25,304 nt of DNA, taken from the IMG/VR virus record IMGVR_UViG_3300017746_000134, positions 1-25,304 of that record; one strand, written 5' to 3'. Origin of the DNA: a virus. Shown here piece by piece: positions 17,758-25,304 of this stretch. Below the pieces are notes generated by a model that saw only the letters and a program-made list of their open reading frames with translations, searched no databases and was not told the DNA's origin. The first letter of the stretch is position 1. Each line of letters begins with the position of its first letter. The translations under genes were made by a program, and so were the position numbers.

Positions 17758-18678
17758 TTATTTAATCCACTTATTCTCGCCTCTTAGATTCATAAGTAAT
17801 CTTCCTGGATGAATATTGCTTATTCTAATTTTAGCGTTTCTTAGTAAAGAACTTTTATCTTTTCTAGCTCTATTAATTATATATTCTTGTACTCCAAATT
17901 TGTTATTTAATATTTCATATTTAATGTAAGCATATAAGTAATCTTCAAAAAGCTTATTTACACTTACTAGTGAATCATTGCCTCCTTCCATGCCATCGCA
18001 TATATACTCAACAACACACTGCTGATTAGCCATTGTAGAATCAAAGTTTATTACACCAGCTTTTTTATCTATCCTAAAGGTTGGATTAAAATTGGCGGTC
18101 TCAGTATTTAAACCATATCTAGCTCCTATATTATAATCTTTCCATGCATCTGGATTCTCAGAGGCAATATCAGAAGCATCATTAGAATTGTTTTGGTTTA
18201 AGTAAATGCTCTGTTGCGAACCATTTTTTCTTTGTGTATCTAAAGTAGACGCTGTAGTCTGCACTGTACCGTCTGCATTGAAGCTTAGAGTACCTGTAGC
18301 ACTCTGCAAATAGGATGCAGCTGAGTTTACTTGTATGTTCTCAGTAAGAGGTCTTAAATAGCCGTTTTGATATAAAGAAATACGAACCCAGTTTACATAA
18401 TCAGAGGGTAGAATAAATTTGAGATCATCGAACACCTTAAGCTCTAAAGCTTTTATTTCTTTAAACGCATCATAATTAAGCTCTTGTATACCACGCTTAG
18501 TGTGAAATAATATCTTATACCTCTCTTCATTATTAACTAACGAGTGATTCCCGTCATACATTAAAAGAAAATTATTAACTATATCAGTTAACGGTACGTA
18601 TTGAAAAGACCCCCAATTAGCATTTGTAGGTGCTGCACCTGCGTTTTCGTAATATTGATATTCAGATAAGTATGCCAT
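17758..18678 (-). CDS. Ring/adaptor neck protein (306 aa)
   Basis: The protein carries DIVNNFLLMYDG (about 32-43), then HTKRGIQELNYDAFKEIKAL (about 59-78) and LKFILPSDYVNWVRISLY (about 86-103). I recognise this series from head-to-tail connector proteins of crAss-like and marine short-tailed phages, comparable in role to P22 gp4 or the crAss ring proteins. The C-terminus is basic (RARKDKSSLLRNAKIRISN). No membrane segment is present. Its ATG overlaps the stop of the upstream ring gene (TAATG) and its stop is 1 nt before the muzzle-like gene, so the three are tightly coupled. It would stack below the portal. The exact ring number is not known. Confidence 0.7.
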   Translation of the reverse strand: MAYLSEYQYYENAGAAPTNANWGSFQYVPLTDIVNNFLLMYDGNHSLVNNEERYKILFHTKRGIQELNYDAFKEIKALELKVFDDLKFILPSDYVNWVRISLYQNGYLRPLTENIQVNSAASYLQSATGTLSFNADGTVQTTASTLDTQRKNGSQQSIYLNQNNSNDASDIASENPDAWKDYNIGARYGLNTETANFNPTFRIDKKAGVINFDSTMANQQCVVEYICDGMEGGNDSLVSVNKLFEDYLYAYIKYEILNNKFGVQEYIINRARKDKSSLLRNAKIRISNIHPGRLLMNLRGENKWIK

Positions 18679-19409
18679 TAGTTTTCTTTTTGTTCTTCCA
18701 TTTGTTCTTGTTCAGCTCCAAACTGCGCTTCTTGTATATCTCTAATTGACATACCTGCGTACTGCAATATTTTAAATACTAAAGACGTTTCATCATCTGG
18801 AGACAATTCAAAGTCTTGAAAGTCAGCGTTACTTTGGTTAAATGCAGGCTCTCCATTAGCTACATTTAAATAGGTCCAATTAGGATCTTTAGGATATCTT
18901 ATATATTGTGCTTGTATGTCCGTAGCTCCATTAAATTGAGCTGGGAATATTGTTATAAAAGCTCCCTGCAAACTATACGCTGGATAAGTTATAGTTGGTG
19001 AAGTTAAGTTAGAAGCATTTAAAAGAGTTATTTTACTATTAGATACCTTTTCTGCCTCTCCCTGATAAACACCACCGCTAGAACATAATATTTTATTTAG
19101 TAAATAGTAGTCATCTCCCGTAGTGCTTTGAGATGGCAAAAAGTATTGATTAAGTAGGTTTTGTGCAAGAGTTTTAGTTTCTGAAAATAAATCAATCACC
19201 TCTTCATAGCCCTTGGTAATATTTGCATATCCTGTTCCAGACATCCTAGCATTCTCTTGATTTATTAATTGATTATACTGATAAAAATAATCATCAAATA
19301 TATCTAGCTGCGCTTGTTTAGCAAACAAATTAAAATCTTGCGGTGAAATATACCCGTAATTATTTTTATTAAGGATTGCTAAAACTGTATTCCGTACAGA
19401 ATTTATCAT
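18678..19409 (-). CDS. Ring/connector neck protein (243 aa, start corrected)
   Basis: I place the start at the ATG at 19409 (MINSVRNTVLAILNKNNYGYIS). An in-frame TTG at 19427 would add six residues, but it lies inside the promoter -7 box TATCTTTG and is unlikely. Conserved segments are ILNKNNYGYISPQDFNLFAK (12-31), AQLDIFDDYFYQYN, ARMSGTGYANITKGYEE and, near the end, FELSPDDETSLVFKILQYAG. I recognise these from structural proteins that precede the ring and muzzle genes of Bacteroidetes podoviruses. The acidic Gln/Glu tail (EQEQMEEQKEN) is typical of the group. It is the first gene of the neck operon, right after a full promoter, and its stop overlaps the next start (TAATG). Probable portal-proximal ring; function inferred from position and similarity. 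Confidence 0.7.
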   Translation of the reverse strand: MINSVRNTVLAILNKNNYGYISPQDFNLFAKQAQLDIFDDYFYQYNQLINQENARMSGTGYANITKGYEEVIDLFSETKTLAQNLLNQYFLPSQSTTGDDYYLLNKILCSSGGVYQGEAEKVSNSKITLLNASNLTSPTITYPAYSLQGAFITIFPAQFNGATDIQAQYIRYPKDPNWTYLNVANGEPAFNQSNADFQDFELSPDDETSLVFKILQYAGMSIRDIQEAQFGAEQEQMEEQKEN

Positions 19410-19424
19410 TGTTATTCTTTTACA

Positions 19425-19453
19425 CAAAGATAAGTAAAAAAAAAAGAGGTCAA
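19425..19453 (-). promoter_or_regulatory. Complete Bacteroidetes-type promoter for the neck operon
   Basis: On the minus strand TTG (19453-19451) and TATCTTTG (19432-19425) are separated by 18 nt, within the spacing known for Bacteroidetes (TTG, about 17-23 nt, TAnnTTTG). The ATG at 19409 follows the box by 15 nt. The TTG lies in the downstream arm of the preceding terminator hairpin. Confidence 0.7.
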
Positions 19454-19468
19454 TTTTTCATGACCTCT
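19436..19468 (-). terminator. Rho-independent terminator after the 95-aa gene
   Basis: On the minus strand the sequence is AGAGGTCA, an 8-nt loop, TGACCTCT and then an unbroken T run of about 9. The 8-bp stem is perfect. It starts 26 nt past the stop at 19495 and directly precedes the neck promoter. Confidence 0.85.
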
Positions 19469-19494
19469 CTCTAATACCTAATAAAAAGGTAATG

Positions 19495-19782
19495 TTAAAT
19501 AGTAGCTACAGCTACGCTAGTAAATACTAAAAGCCCTCCTGATGTACTTACAGGAATTGCTGCATTAGTCCAAGATGTTTGCGCTGCATCAACTAAAGCT
19601 GCGTTTACATTTGCTGCGAAACCTGAAGTTAAACCTGTTCCAGTAACAGTAAATTTGTGACTTCCGCCTTTCAAAAATATTGTTCCAGCAGTTGAACTTG
19701 TAGTTTCTGCATAAAGAATGCCGTCTGTTGCAAGGTGAACATTTCCGTCACTTGCAGTATCGAATGTAATATATTTTGCCAT
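19495..19782 (-). CDS. Small virion structural protein (95 aa), possible head decoration
   Basis: The protein begins MAKYITFDTASDGNVHLATD and is rich in Thr, Ala, Val and Gly, apparently all beta. It has a central strand FLKGGSHKFTVTG (about 36-48), an Ala-rich helix (ANVNAALVDAAQTSW) and a hydrophobic C-terminus LLVFTSVAVATI. Small proteins with this opening recur near capsid genes in marine phages. It is an isolated transcription unit: a TATCTTTG box 29 nt upstream and a strong terminator downstream. That arrangement suits a protein made in many copies, such as a capsid decoration protein or a fibre base. I cannot name it with more certainty. Confidence 0.6.
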   Translation of the reverse strand: MAKYITFDTASDGNVHLATDGILYAETTSSTAGTIFLKGGSHKFTVTGTGLTSGFAANVNAALVDAAQTSWTNAAIPVSTSGGLLVFTSVAVATI

Positions 19783-19811
19783 GTTAAAAATTTTATGGGT
19801 TAAACAAAAAA

Positions 19812-19819
19812 CAAAGATA
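19812..19819 (-). promoter_or_regulatory. Bacteroidetes-type -7 box before the 95-aa gene
   Basis: The minus strand reads TATCTTTG, a perfect TAnnTTTG, 29 nt before the ATG at 19782, in a 58-nt AT-rich gap. No TTG is present at 17-23 nt upstream, so the -33 element is missing or degenerate. Confidence 0.5.
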
Positions 19820-19840
19820 CTTAAAATTAAAACGTACTAT

Positions 19841-20593
19841 TTACATGTTTTTTGCCAAACCTGACAAATGTTTTAAATGCTCTATACCCTCATCGTTTTC
19901 AAAAAAGGAAGATACCATGTATATAGGCTCTTCACCATAAGGGACATTTAACATTTTCTTTTTATTTGAAGGGGTGTTAAACCAAACTTCTTTTTTCTGA
20001 TTACGTAATTGTAAAATGTTTTTATCAAAAAATCCTTGAATAGTTGCATTCATCTTTAATGCAGGATCTTCTAGAAGCAGCATAAAATCTTTTGGTTGAT
20101 TTTTAGCGAATACTAATATATCTCTTCTCAGCTCGGCCGTTGTCATACGAGTAATGTCTTGTTGAAATAAAACCCTACCGACATTTTCTACTTGATCGAC
20201 TGTTAATTGTCGAGCTTGAATCAGAGCATCTACTTCAATGTTTAATTCTTCAACAATTTGAGCCGCATCTTTTGCCTTGTCCACTTCAACATATACCCTT
20301 CCGTTGCCAGGGTGGTATGCTAGAAATTTTTGTAATACTTGATTTTCTTTACGGACTGTTAAAAATCCATTTTCAAACACAATAGGCTCCAAAATAGCAT
20401 TATTATCCTGGTCCTCTTGAAAAGGGGAGTTTTGATTTCTTGCATATCGTAAAGCTTTGTTAGTTCCTGTCTCTTCATCAAACCACAAAAGAGGAAATCT
20501 TTGTGTATGTCTTGATGCTAAGATTAAAGAAAGTGGCGCTGTGTCGCGCGTGAGTTTGTAGATTTTATCTACATATTTAGTAGTAGTTTTCAT
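19841..20593 (-). CDS. Unrecognised head-region protein (250 aa)
   Basis: I do not recognise the family with confidence. The protein is soluble with no signal peptide. It has a beta-rich N-terminal half (LILASRHTQRFPLLWFDEET, 23-42; ILEPIVFENGFLTV, 67-80). A helical middle follows (about 107-195, with RMTTAELRRDILVFAK). The conserved-looking end is VWFNTPSNKKKMLNVPYGE (203-221). It sits between the capsid gene and the 95-aa structural gene, flanked by terminators, so a capsid-associated or assembly role is likely. The leader AAATCTAAT-CTA-ATG is shared with the scaffold gene. It lies about where a head accessory gene would be expected, but I cannot equate it with one. Confidence 0.55.
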   Translation of the reverse strand: MKTTTKYVDKIYKLTRDTAPLSLILASRHTQRFPLLWFDEETGTNKALRYARNQNSPFQEDQDNNAILEPIVFENGFLTVRKENQVLQKFLAYHPGNGRVYVEVDKAKDAAQIVEELNIEVDALIQARQLTVDQVENVGRVLFQQDITRMTTAELRRDILVFAKNQPKDFMLLLEDPALKMNATIQGFFDKNILQLRNQKKEVWFNTPSNKKKMLNVPYGEEPIYMVSSFFENDEGIEHLKHLSGLAKNM

Positions 20594-20616
20594 TAGATTA
20601 GATTTAAATTTTATAT

Positions 20617-20644
20617 AAAAAAAAGGGGGCTTTTACACCCCCTT
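20617..20644 (-). terminator. Rho-independent terminator after the major capsid gene
   Basis: The minus strand reads AAGGGGG, an 8-nt loop (TGTAAAAG), CCCCCTT and then a T run. The G:C-rich 7-bp stem starts 10 nt past the capsid stop in an otherwise AT-rich region. Confidence 0.85.
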
Positions 20645-20654
20645 AAGTAGTGTA

Positions 20655-22118
20655 TTACTCTTGGAAGATAAAGAAGTTGTTAGCACCTAAAGTACAAACA
20701 GCTCTCTCTGACAAGAAGTTTACTTGCATGTTATCAACATCACTAGTTGCAGCACCACCAGCAGAACCAGTAATCCAAGTCTTGTAACGTCTGTCTTCTG
20801 TTTCAGAAGCTCTATATCTAACATGTAAGAAAGGTCTCTTAGCGTTTTTACCAAGGATTTGGTCATAAACACTAGTTGATCCAGCGGGCACAAGTAGTCC
20901 GTTTACACGTCCTGATCCTGCTCCTGTTGGAAGTCCACCTCTCATAGTTGGGTCATTTAAGTATTTCCAGTCAGTCTTATAGAAGTCATAACCTCTACGG
21001 AATCCTGAGAAACCTAAGTTTAACGCCATCTCTTCGTCATTGTCAAAAAGACCATATGAAGTACCACCCGCTCCGTAAGAGTTTTGTGCAGCTAACATAT
21101 CATCAATATCAAAAGCAAACTGACGATCAACGAATAATACGTTTTCTTCAATTGCTCCTTGCTTGTCTAGACGACTAATTACATTATCAAAATCAGCTAA
21201 TACTGTTGGGTTTCCACCGTCCCAGATATTACCTCTTTGTTGTACAGCATAGAAAATACCATCAGATCCAGCTCCTGGATCAGCAGCAGCACCAGCACTA
21301 CCAAGAATGGCAGCAGCTCCTGAGTTAGTCTCAGCAGGCACAGCTTCAATCATTGCTGTTTCTAAGAAGTCATCAAAACGTAGTCTTGTTTCATGCTCAG
21401 ATTTTAGGTACCATAGGTATCCTGTTCCACCATCTTCAGTTGTAATTTCAATCCATCCAATTTGAGCCATATCAGATCCAGATACATTGTAAGTATCTTT
21501 AATTATAATAGGCTTGTTGTCAAAGATAAAATCATTTGATTCAAGAGATCCTTGCATTCCTGCAGTTCCTTTCTTAAATTCTGATCCGTAGATGAATACT
21601 GTAACATCAGCATTACCTACTCCAGTTCCTGCAGTTACTAATCCACCTGCTTCATAAAAGTCAGCTGTGAATTGTCCTCTACCACCACCTGCATTGTTTA
21701 CTGCACTAACTACAGCTTTGTTTGAACCTGATCCGTCATTTTGTACAATAACTACTGTTTGTCCAACACGAATAACTTGCTCTGCAGCCGTCGGGTCTAG
21801 CACATCATTTACTTGAAATACAACTTGATCTGCTGCTCCAGCGCCGCCAGATCCAACATTAGTGTATTTAGTATGTAATCTACCTTGCTCAGCCCATTTA
21901 ATAAGGTCAGAGTTAGTAGGCATCTCAGCACCTACCATACGTAGAAATGAAGAGATTGTTCTGTTACCATAACGCTCGAATTCTTTTTCGTAAGTGTCTG
22001 GTAAATATTGATTTAACCAATTGAAATCTGCATTGGTCAAATAGTTTTGAGCTGTTGGAGTTCTTTCTGAACTCGGCGTTAGCGCAAAAGTTGGAGTTGT
22101 TTTAACTTGTCCAGCCAT
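20655..22118 (-). CDS. Major capsid protein (487 aa)
   Basis: The length of 487 aa is close to that of crAss-like major capsid proteins (about 490 aa, HK97 fold). The N-terminal segment FERYGNRTISSFLRMVGAEM (47-66) and WAEQGRLHTKYTN (75-87) are regions I associate with this family. Long Gly/Ala/Asp-rich beta insertions follow, then DGIFYAVQQRGNIWDGG, a stretch around GFSGFRRGYDFYKTDWKY, and the end LSERAVCTLGANNFFIFQ. It lies directly after the acidic scaffold-like gene (23 nt gap) and is closed by a strong terminator, as expected for the most abundant virion protein. The start ATG has an A/T-only leader and no Shine-Dalgarno. No cleavage site was assigned. Confidence 0.82.
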   Translation of the reverse strand: MAGQVKTTPTFALTPSSERTPTAQNYLTNADFNWLNQYLPDTYEKEFERYGNRTISSFLRMVGAEMPTNSDLIKWAEQGRLHTKYTNVGSGGAGAADQVVFQVNDVLDPTAAEQVIRVGQTVVIVQNDGSGSNKAVVSAVNNAGGGRGQFTADFYEAGGLVTAGTGVGNADVTVFIYGSEFKKGTAGMQGSLESNDFIFDNKPIIIKDTYNVSGSDMAQIGWIEITTEDGGTGYLWYLKSEHETRLRFDDFLETAMIEAVPAETNSGAAAILGSAGAAADPGAGSDGIFYAVQQRGNIWDGGNPTVLADFDNVISRLDKQGAIEENVLFVDRQFAFDIDDMLAAQNSYGAGGTSYGLFDNDEEMALNLGFSGFRRGYDFYKTDWKYLNDPTMRGGLPTGAGSGRVNGLLVPAGSTSVYDQILGKNAKRPFLHVRYRASETEDRRYKTWITGSAGGAATSDVDNMQVNFLSERAVCTLGANNFFIFQE

Positions 22119-22141
22119 AATATTTAATTTTAAATTTTAAT

Positions 22142-23302
22142 TTAACTTCGTTTTATACTTTTTATTCTCAGTCCATTGCTTGAAGGCGATGAGACTGCTT
22201 TCACTTGCATTCCTCCTTTTGTTGAAACCTCTGGTGCAGTACGCTCACTCATATTTATATTTTTAGTTTTACGTATCACATCTTCCGTCGCATTTGATTT
22301 GCCTTGTTCATAAAAGAACTGAGCAAACTTTTCAGGATTCATAGCTATAGCTAAAGAGCGGTGGTATCCTTCTGCGTCTTTAAGCATACCCGATTCATCC
22401 AAGAATTTATTTACAAAATTCATAGGCGTATCTTGAGCTTTTCTTAACTCAGAAGCGTTACCTGGAGAAAAAGTTATATCGGACTCGTCAACTTTAAATT
22501 TAAAACCTTTAAACTCAGTGCTAAAGACTTCGTCACTTTTTTTCGCAAACCATTGTGATTTACGGTTACTTTCCTCTTGTTGCGTTTTAGCTTCATTCAC
22601 ATATTGCTTGTAAGCTTTGAACTCTTCATTCTGAGAGGCTGAACTTTCCCTTGACTCAAGAGGCTGTTTATAGACTTCCTGCTGTTCTTTGAAGAATTTT
22701 TTAGCTTTAGCAATAATTTTTTTCTTTGCTAATCTTGTTTTTTTAATGTCTGCAGGATCATCTAGTTCCTCGTCTGATTCATAGTCCTCCATCAAGGAGT
22801 CTATATCTTCAGGGTCTAAACCTTCCTCAGTTACAGTTAAATACTCTCTTAGCAAAGAGTCAGGATTCATTTGGGAAAAGTCTTGCTGTAGCTTAACGTA
22901 ATCTTCCAAACTTCTTCCTGTTTCTTTTTTGTACTTAAAATAAGCAGCTACATCTTCAGGAAGGGTCTCGGACTCTTCTCTTTCAGCTGTTAATTCTTCT
23001 AAAGAATTTATCTGCTTACCGTATCTTTTCTCAATAAATGAAAGAACTTGTTCTTCGTTTAATTCTGCAGGCGTAGGTTCTTGTTTAATCTCCTCTTTGG
23101 GCTCTTCAACTGAAACCTCTTCTTGGCCTTGCTCGGATTTTGCTTCAGGCTCCGAAACTTTAACTGAATCTACCTGTTCTTTTTTATCACCATCATCAAA
23201 CTCTAATTTTTGTTGAGCTTCATGCTTGTCTAATAATTCTTGTTCTATCTGTTGTTTAGACTTCTCTACAACGTCAGTTACTTCTTTTACTTGGATTTCC
23301 AT
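22142..23302 (-). CDS. Acidic scaffold-like head assembly protein (386 aa)
   Basis: Residues 1-100 are Glu/Lys/Gln-rich and probably disordered (VEEPKEEIKQEPTPAELNEE). A helical body follows, with a very acidic patch (about 165-185, DPEDIDSLMEDYESDEELDD) next to a lysine-rich patch (KKTRLAKKKIIAKAKKFFK). The conserved end has GYHRSLAIAMNPEKFAQFFY (about 316-335) and a basic C-terminus. High charge, coiled-coil content and position between portal and capsid are typical of scaffolding proteins, whose basic C-terminus binds capsid subunits. No protease catalytic motif is seen. The start is supported by a TAATTTTG box 21 nt upstream and the leader AAATCTAAT-CAA-ATG. The function is inferred from features and gene order. 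Confidence 0.72.
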   Translation of the reverse strand: MEIQVKEVTDVVEKSKQQIEQELLDKHEAQQKLEFDDGDKKEQVDSVKVSEPEAKSEQGQEEVSVEEPKEEIKQEPTPAELNEEQVLSFIEKRYGKQINSLEELTAEREESETLPEDVAAYFKYKKETGRSLEDYVKLQQDFSQMNPDSLLREYLTVTEEGLDPEDIDSLMEDYESDEELDDPADIKKTRLAKKKIIAKAKKFFKEQQEVYKQPLESRESSASQNEEFKAYKQYVNEAKTQQEESNRKSQWFAKKSDEVFSTEFKGFKFKVDESDITFSPGNASELRKAQDTPMNFVNKFLDESGMLKDAEGYHRSLAIAMNPEKFAQFFYEQGKSNATEDVIRKTKNINMSERTAPEVSTKGGMQVKAVSSPSSNGLRIKSIKRS

Positions 23303-23323
23303 TTGATTAGATTTGATTTATTA

Positions 23324-23331
23324 CAAAATTA
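23324..23331 (-). promoter_or_regulatory. Bacteroidetes-type -7 box before the scaffold-like gene
   Basis: The minus strand reads TAATTTTG, matching TAnnTTTG, 21 nt before the ATG at 23302 in the gap after the portal gene. No TTG occurs at the expected spacing. It would drive the scaffold-capsid pair. Confidence 0.4.
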
Positions 23332-23355
23332 ATAAAAAAAGAAACACGTTTTTAC

Positions 23356-25304
23356 CTACCTAGGATCGAACTCTGCGAGATCAAAACCATCCATAGAATC
23401 CTCATTTGATTCAAATGTTTTAGGAGGTAAATTGTTTTTTCTTTGATTAATTAATTGAGATTGTTCAGTGTTCTGTTGACTAATTCTATCTTTTTTAGCG
23501 TCTTCTCTAGCGCCCTCTCTGAAGGCTAGAGCATTTTCTGAAACATTTCTAAGTTGCTGATTATAAGCAAATTCTTGTTTCATAAGTTGAGACTTAAGAT
23601 TGGCCTCATTGTTTTGTTTCTCTATTTCAAAAGCAATCTCAGCTTGTTTTATTTTCATCTGAGCTTGAGCTTCTAAATTAATTTTTTGCACCGCTACTTG
23701 CGCTGACATCTCTTGAGACTTTAGCTGTTGTTGTGAGATCATAGCTTGTTTCTGCATTTCTCTCTTTTCGTCAGCTTCTTGTTTAGACTTACGCTTAACC
23801 TTTAGTAACTGATTAGCAAGCTTTAGGTTTTTAATTTCACGAATATCAATAGCGTCTTCAAGATTAATATCTTGTTTAGATAAAGCCATTTGAATGTTTT
23901 GCTCAAGCATAGCCTTTTGCTCTTCATCTGGTGAAAGTTCTATAAACACACCAAAGTCATAGATATATAACTCACTTATTTCTCCTAGTATACTTACGTT
24001 ATACTTGCCTATTTTATTAATAAAGTCATCTTTAAAATCAGCATACTCTAAAATGTCAGCTACCCTATACGTTAACGCTTCAGCTAACGTACGATATATG
24101 TAAAGACTTCCGTCTAATATATGTCGGGTAGCTGTGTTTGAATTTAATGCTGCTAGTTTTTGAACGCCAACTAAAGCATCTGGGTTAGGAGTAGACCCAT
24201 CTCTAGCCTCATTAAGGCCAGTTACTGACCTTATCATATCTAGATAATGATTATAGTTAGCTAAAAGCATTTGCGTTTTAGAAGCTCCAGAGTTACTAGT
24301 AAGCTGCTGAATAGGGACCCTTCCTTGGTTATATTCGCCATCTTGAGTATAGCTTCTACCTACGACACTACCCGTTTGGAAATATAAACGTAGTGCGTCT
24401 TCTGGATTATATGCTGCGCCAGTCCCAAGATCTACTTCATTTAGACCATCAGCATCAATGTAAACACCATCTGGAACTACCTTAGCAATTACTTGTTGTA
24501 ACTTCAAATGAGTCATCTGTATCAAGTCCGCAAAAGGAATCATGCGTCTTACTAGAGATTCGATAACACCCTTGTACATTCTTGGAGCTACAGCTACATA
24601 GTTAGGTAATGCATGTTGTGATGAAGACTTAGGTCTAACCATATTCTTGGCAAGCTCCCACTTGAGAATAATATTTGTGCCCATAACCATAACGCCATCA
24701 TACCATACATCAATAGTCTTTTCTATCTTTTCAAAGTTTCCTTCTTCAAGCATTTCTTCTGGCGGATTAAAGGTATCATCCTTCTCTATCATTCTAGTTG
24801 CACCACCCTCGTTTATTTTTTTCTTGTAAACTATTTTTTTAGTAGTCTTATAGTTAAAGTACATAAGAGTACATGTGTCACGATAAAAGATATCGTTCTC
24901 ATAATACTGAGCTGTATTAAAGTAATCATACCAGCTCTGGCTATATTGAGATATTTTTTCTAATTGCTCTCTGTCTAGGGTAGGGTCTATTTTTATTAGC
25001 TCACTAATACCAACTGTTTTTATTTCACCCCAATAGAAACAATCTTTAAAGAATGGATCTTCAGTATAACTATATACCACATTAGCAGGGTCTACATAAG
25101 ATACTTGGACACCTGATCCTGGAAGAAACTCGTGTTTAGCCATTCCCACGCCCACAACCATTTGGTCATAGTCTATGCGCTTACGGATATCTTCATAATG
25201 GTTTTCAGCAAACATAGTGTCTATAGCCTCTTCTTCAGCTATTTCTATTGCTGGCTTGTAGTTCAGGTTCATGTATAATGAAAGTTCTTCATCTGAAGCA
25301 GGCA
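23356..25304 (-). CDS. Portal protein (N-terminus beyond window)
   Basis: The frame is still open at the right edge: ten codons upstream of the Met at 25272 read PASDEELSLY, running into MNLNYKPAIEIAEEEAID, so that Met is internal and the gene is truncated. From the Met at 25272, YVDPANVVYSYTEDPFFKDC (about 59-78) and LIQMTHLKLQQVIAKVVPDG (about 248-267) are portal wing/stem-like segments. About 485-575 is a Gln/Lys/Met-rich coiled coil, and the acidic end reads DSMDGFDLAEFDPR. The sequence matches what I know of portals of crAss-like and related Bacteroidetes phages. It forms the dodecameric DNA channel at one capsid vertex. It comes before scaffold and capsid genes, as usual, and the terminase would be expected further upstream, outside the window. 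Confidence 0.78.
   Translation of the reverse strand, partial: PASDEELSLYMNLNYKPAIEIAEEEAIDTMFAENHYEDIRKRIDYDQMVVGVGMAKHEFLPGSGVQVSYVDPANVVYSYTEDPFFKDCFYWGEIKTVGISELIKIDPTLDREQLEKISQYSQSWYDYFNTAQYYENDIFYRDTCTLMYFNYKTTKKIVYKKKINEGGATRMIEKDDTFNPPEEMLEEGNFEKIEKTIDVWYDGVMVMGTNIILKWELAKNMVRPKSSSQHALPNYVAVAPRMYKGVIESLVRRMIPFADLIQMTHLKLQQVIAKVVPDGVYIDADGLNEVDLGTGAAYNPEDALRLYFQTGSVVGRSYTQDGEYNQGRVPIQQLTSNSGASKTQMLLANYNHYLDMIRSVTGLNEARDGSTPNPDALVGVQKLAALNSNTATRHILDGSLYIYRTLAEALTYRVADILEYADFKDDFINKIGKYNVSILGEISELYIYDFGVFIELSPDEEQKAMLEQNIQMALSKQDINLEDAIDIREIKNLKLANQLLKVKRKSKQEADEKREMQKQAMISQQQLKSQEMSAQVAVQKINLEAQAQMKIKQAEIAFEIEKQNNEANLKSQLMKQEFAYNQQLRNVSENALAFREGAREDAKKDRISQQNTEQSQLINQRKNNLPPKTFESNEDSMDGFDLAEFDPR

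Noticed and set aside
19410-19427. TTG start at 19427 for the first ring protein
   Set aside because: The TTG is part of the -7 box TATCTTTG, so it would lie upstream of the transcript start; the ATG at 19409 fits better.
23332-23355. Possible terminator after the portal gene (T run on the minus strand)
   Set aside because: A T run of about 7 is present, but the preceding AAACGTGTTT can form only a very short stem with a loop too small to be convincing.
25270-25272. ATG at 25272 as the start of the portal gene
   Set aside because: The same frame is open to the right edge and the ten preceding codons (PASDEELSLY) continue a typical portal segment, so the Met is internal and the gene is cut by the window.
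1-25304. tRNA genes, CRISPR arrays, insertion sequences or integrase
   Set aside because: The DNA is almost wholly coding for virion proteins, and the remaining gaps are too short; I saw no cloverleaf, spaced direct repeats or transposase/integrase motifs.

Overview
This window is a stretch of tailed-phage (or prophage) DNA holding the virion morphogenesis block. Every gene I can support lies on the minus strand, so the transcription order runs from the right edge to the left edge. The DNA is AT-rich and densely packed, with only about 400 intergenic bases in total. Starts lack Shine-Dalgarno sequences. Several short gaps carry TAnnTTTG boxes, the -7 element of Bacteroidetes promoters. Together these suggest a phage of a Bacteroidetes host, probably flavobacterial and probably marine. 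The structural proteins look like those of short-tailed phages of the crAss-like/P22-like assembly type. No tail tube, sheath or tape-measure protein is visible in the window. I made these assignments by reading the protein sequences, not by a database search.

Layout in transcription order. Head module: a portal protein cut by the right edge (25304-23356), an acidic scaffold-like protein (23302-22142) and the major capsid protein (22118-20655), closed by a strong terminator. Then come an unrecognised 250-aa head-region protein (20593-19841) and a 95-aa small structural protein (19782-19495). The latter has its own -7 box upstream and a strong hairpin terminator downstream. Neck and tail module: a full promoter (TTG, 18 nt, TATCTTTG) overlaps that terminator and drives two ring/adaptor proteins (19409-18678 and 18678-17758) and a 1908-aa muzzle or stabilisation-type protein (17756-12030). 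Next is a 744-aa cysteine-rich modular protein, probably a receptor-binding or tail appendage protein (12009-9775).

Accessory genes inside the virion block: a GlcNAc-type glycosyltransferase (9739-8516), a 264-aa tail-associated protein (8488-7694) and a small GNAT-like protein (7671-7261). Ejection module: a 220-aa Ala/Gln-rich internal protein (7259-6597), a 538-aa internal protein (6586-4970) and a giant protein of at least 1655 residues (4967 to the left edge, unfinished). The giant protein has an N-terminal tandem repeat, hydrophobic segments in its middle and a zinc-metallopeptidase motif HEVFH.

The genes fit one programme: build the head, attach the neck rings and muzzle, add host-recognition parts, and load three internal proteins for injection with the DNA. 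The points of most interest are the peptidase-bearing giant ejection candidate, the cysteine modules shared by two neighbouring virion proteins, the glycosyltransferase embedded among tail genes, and a 264-aa protein that may be a detached piece of the muzzle protein.
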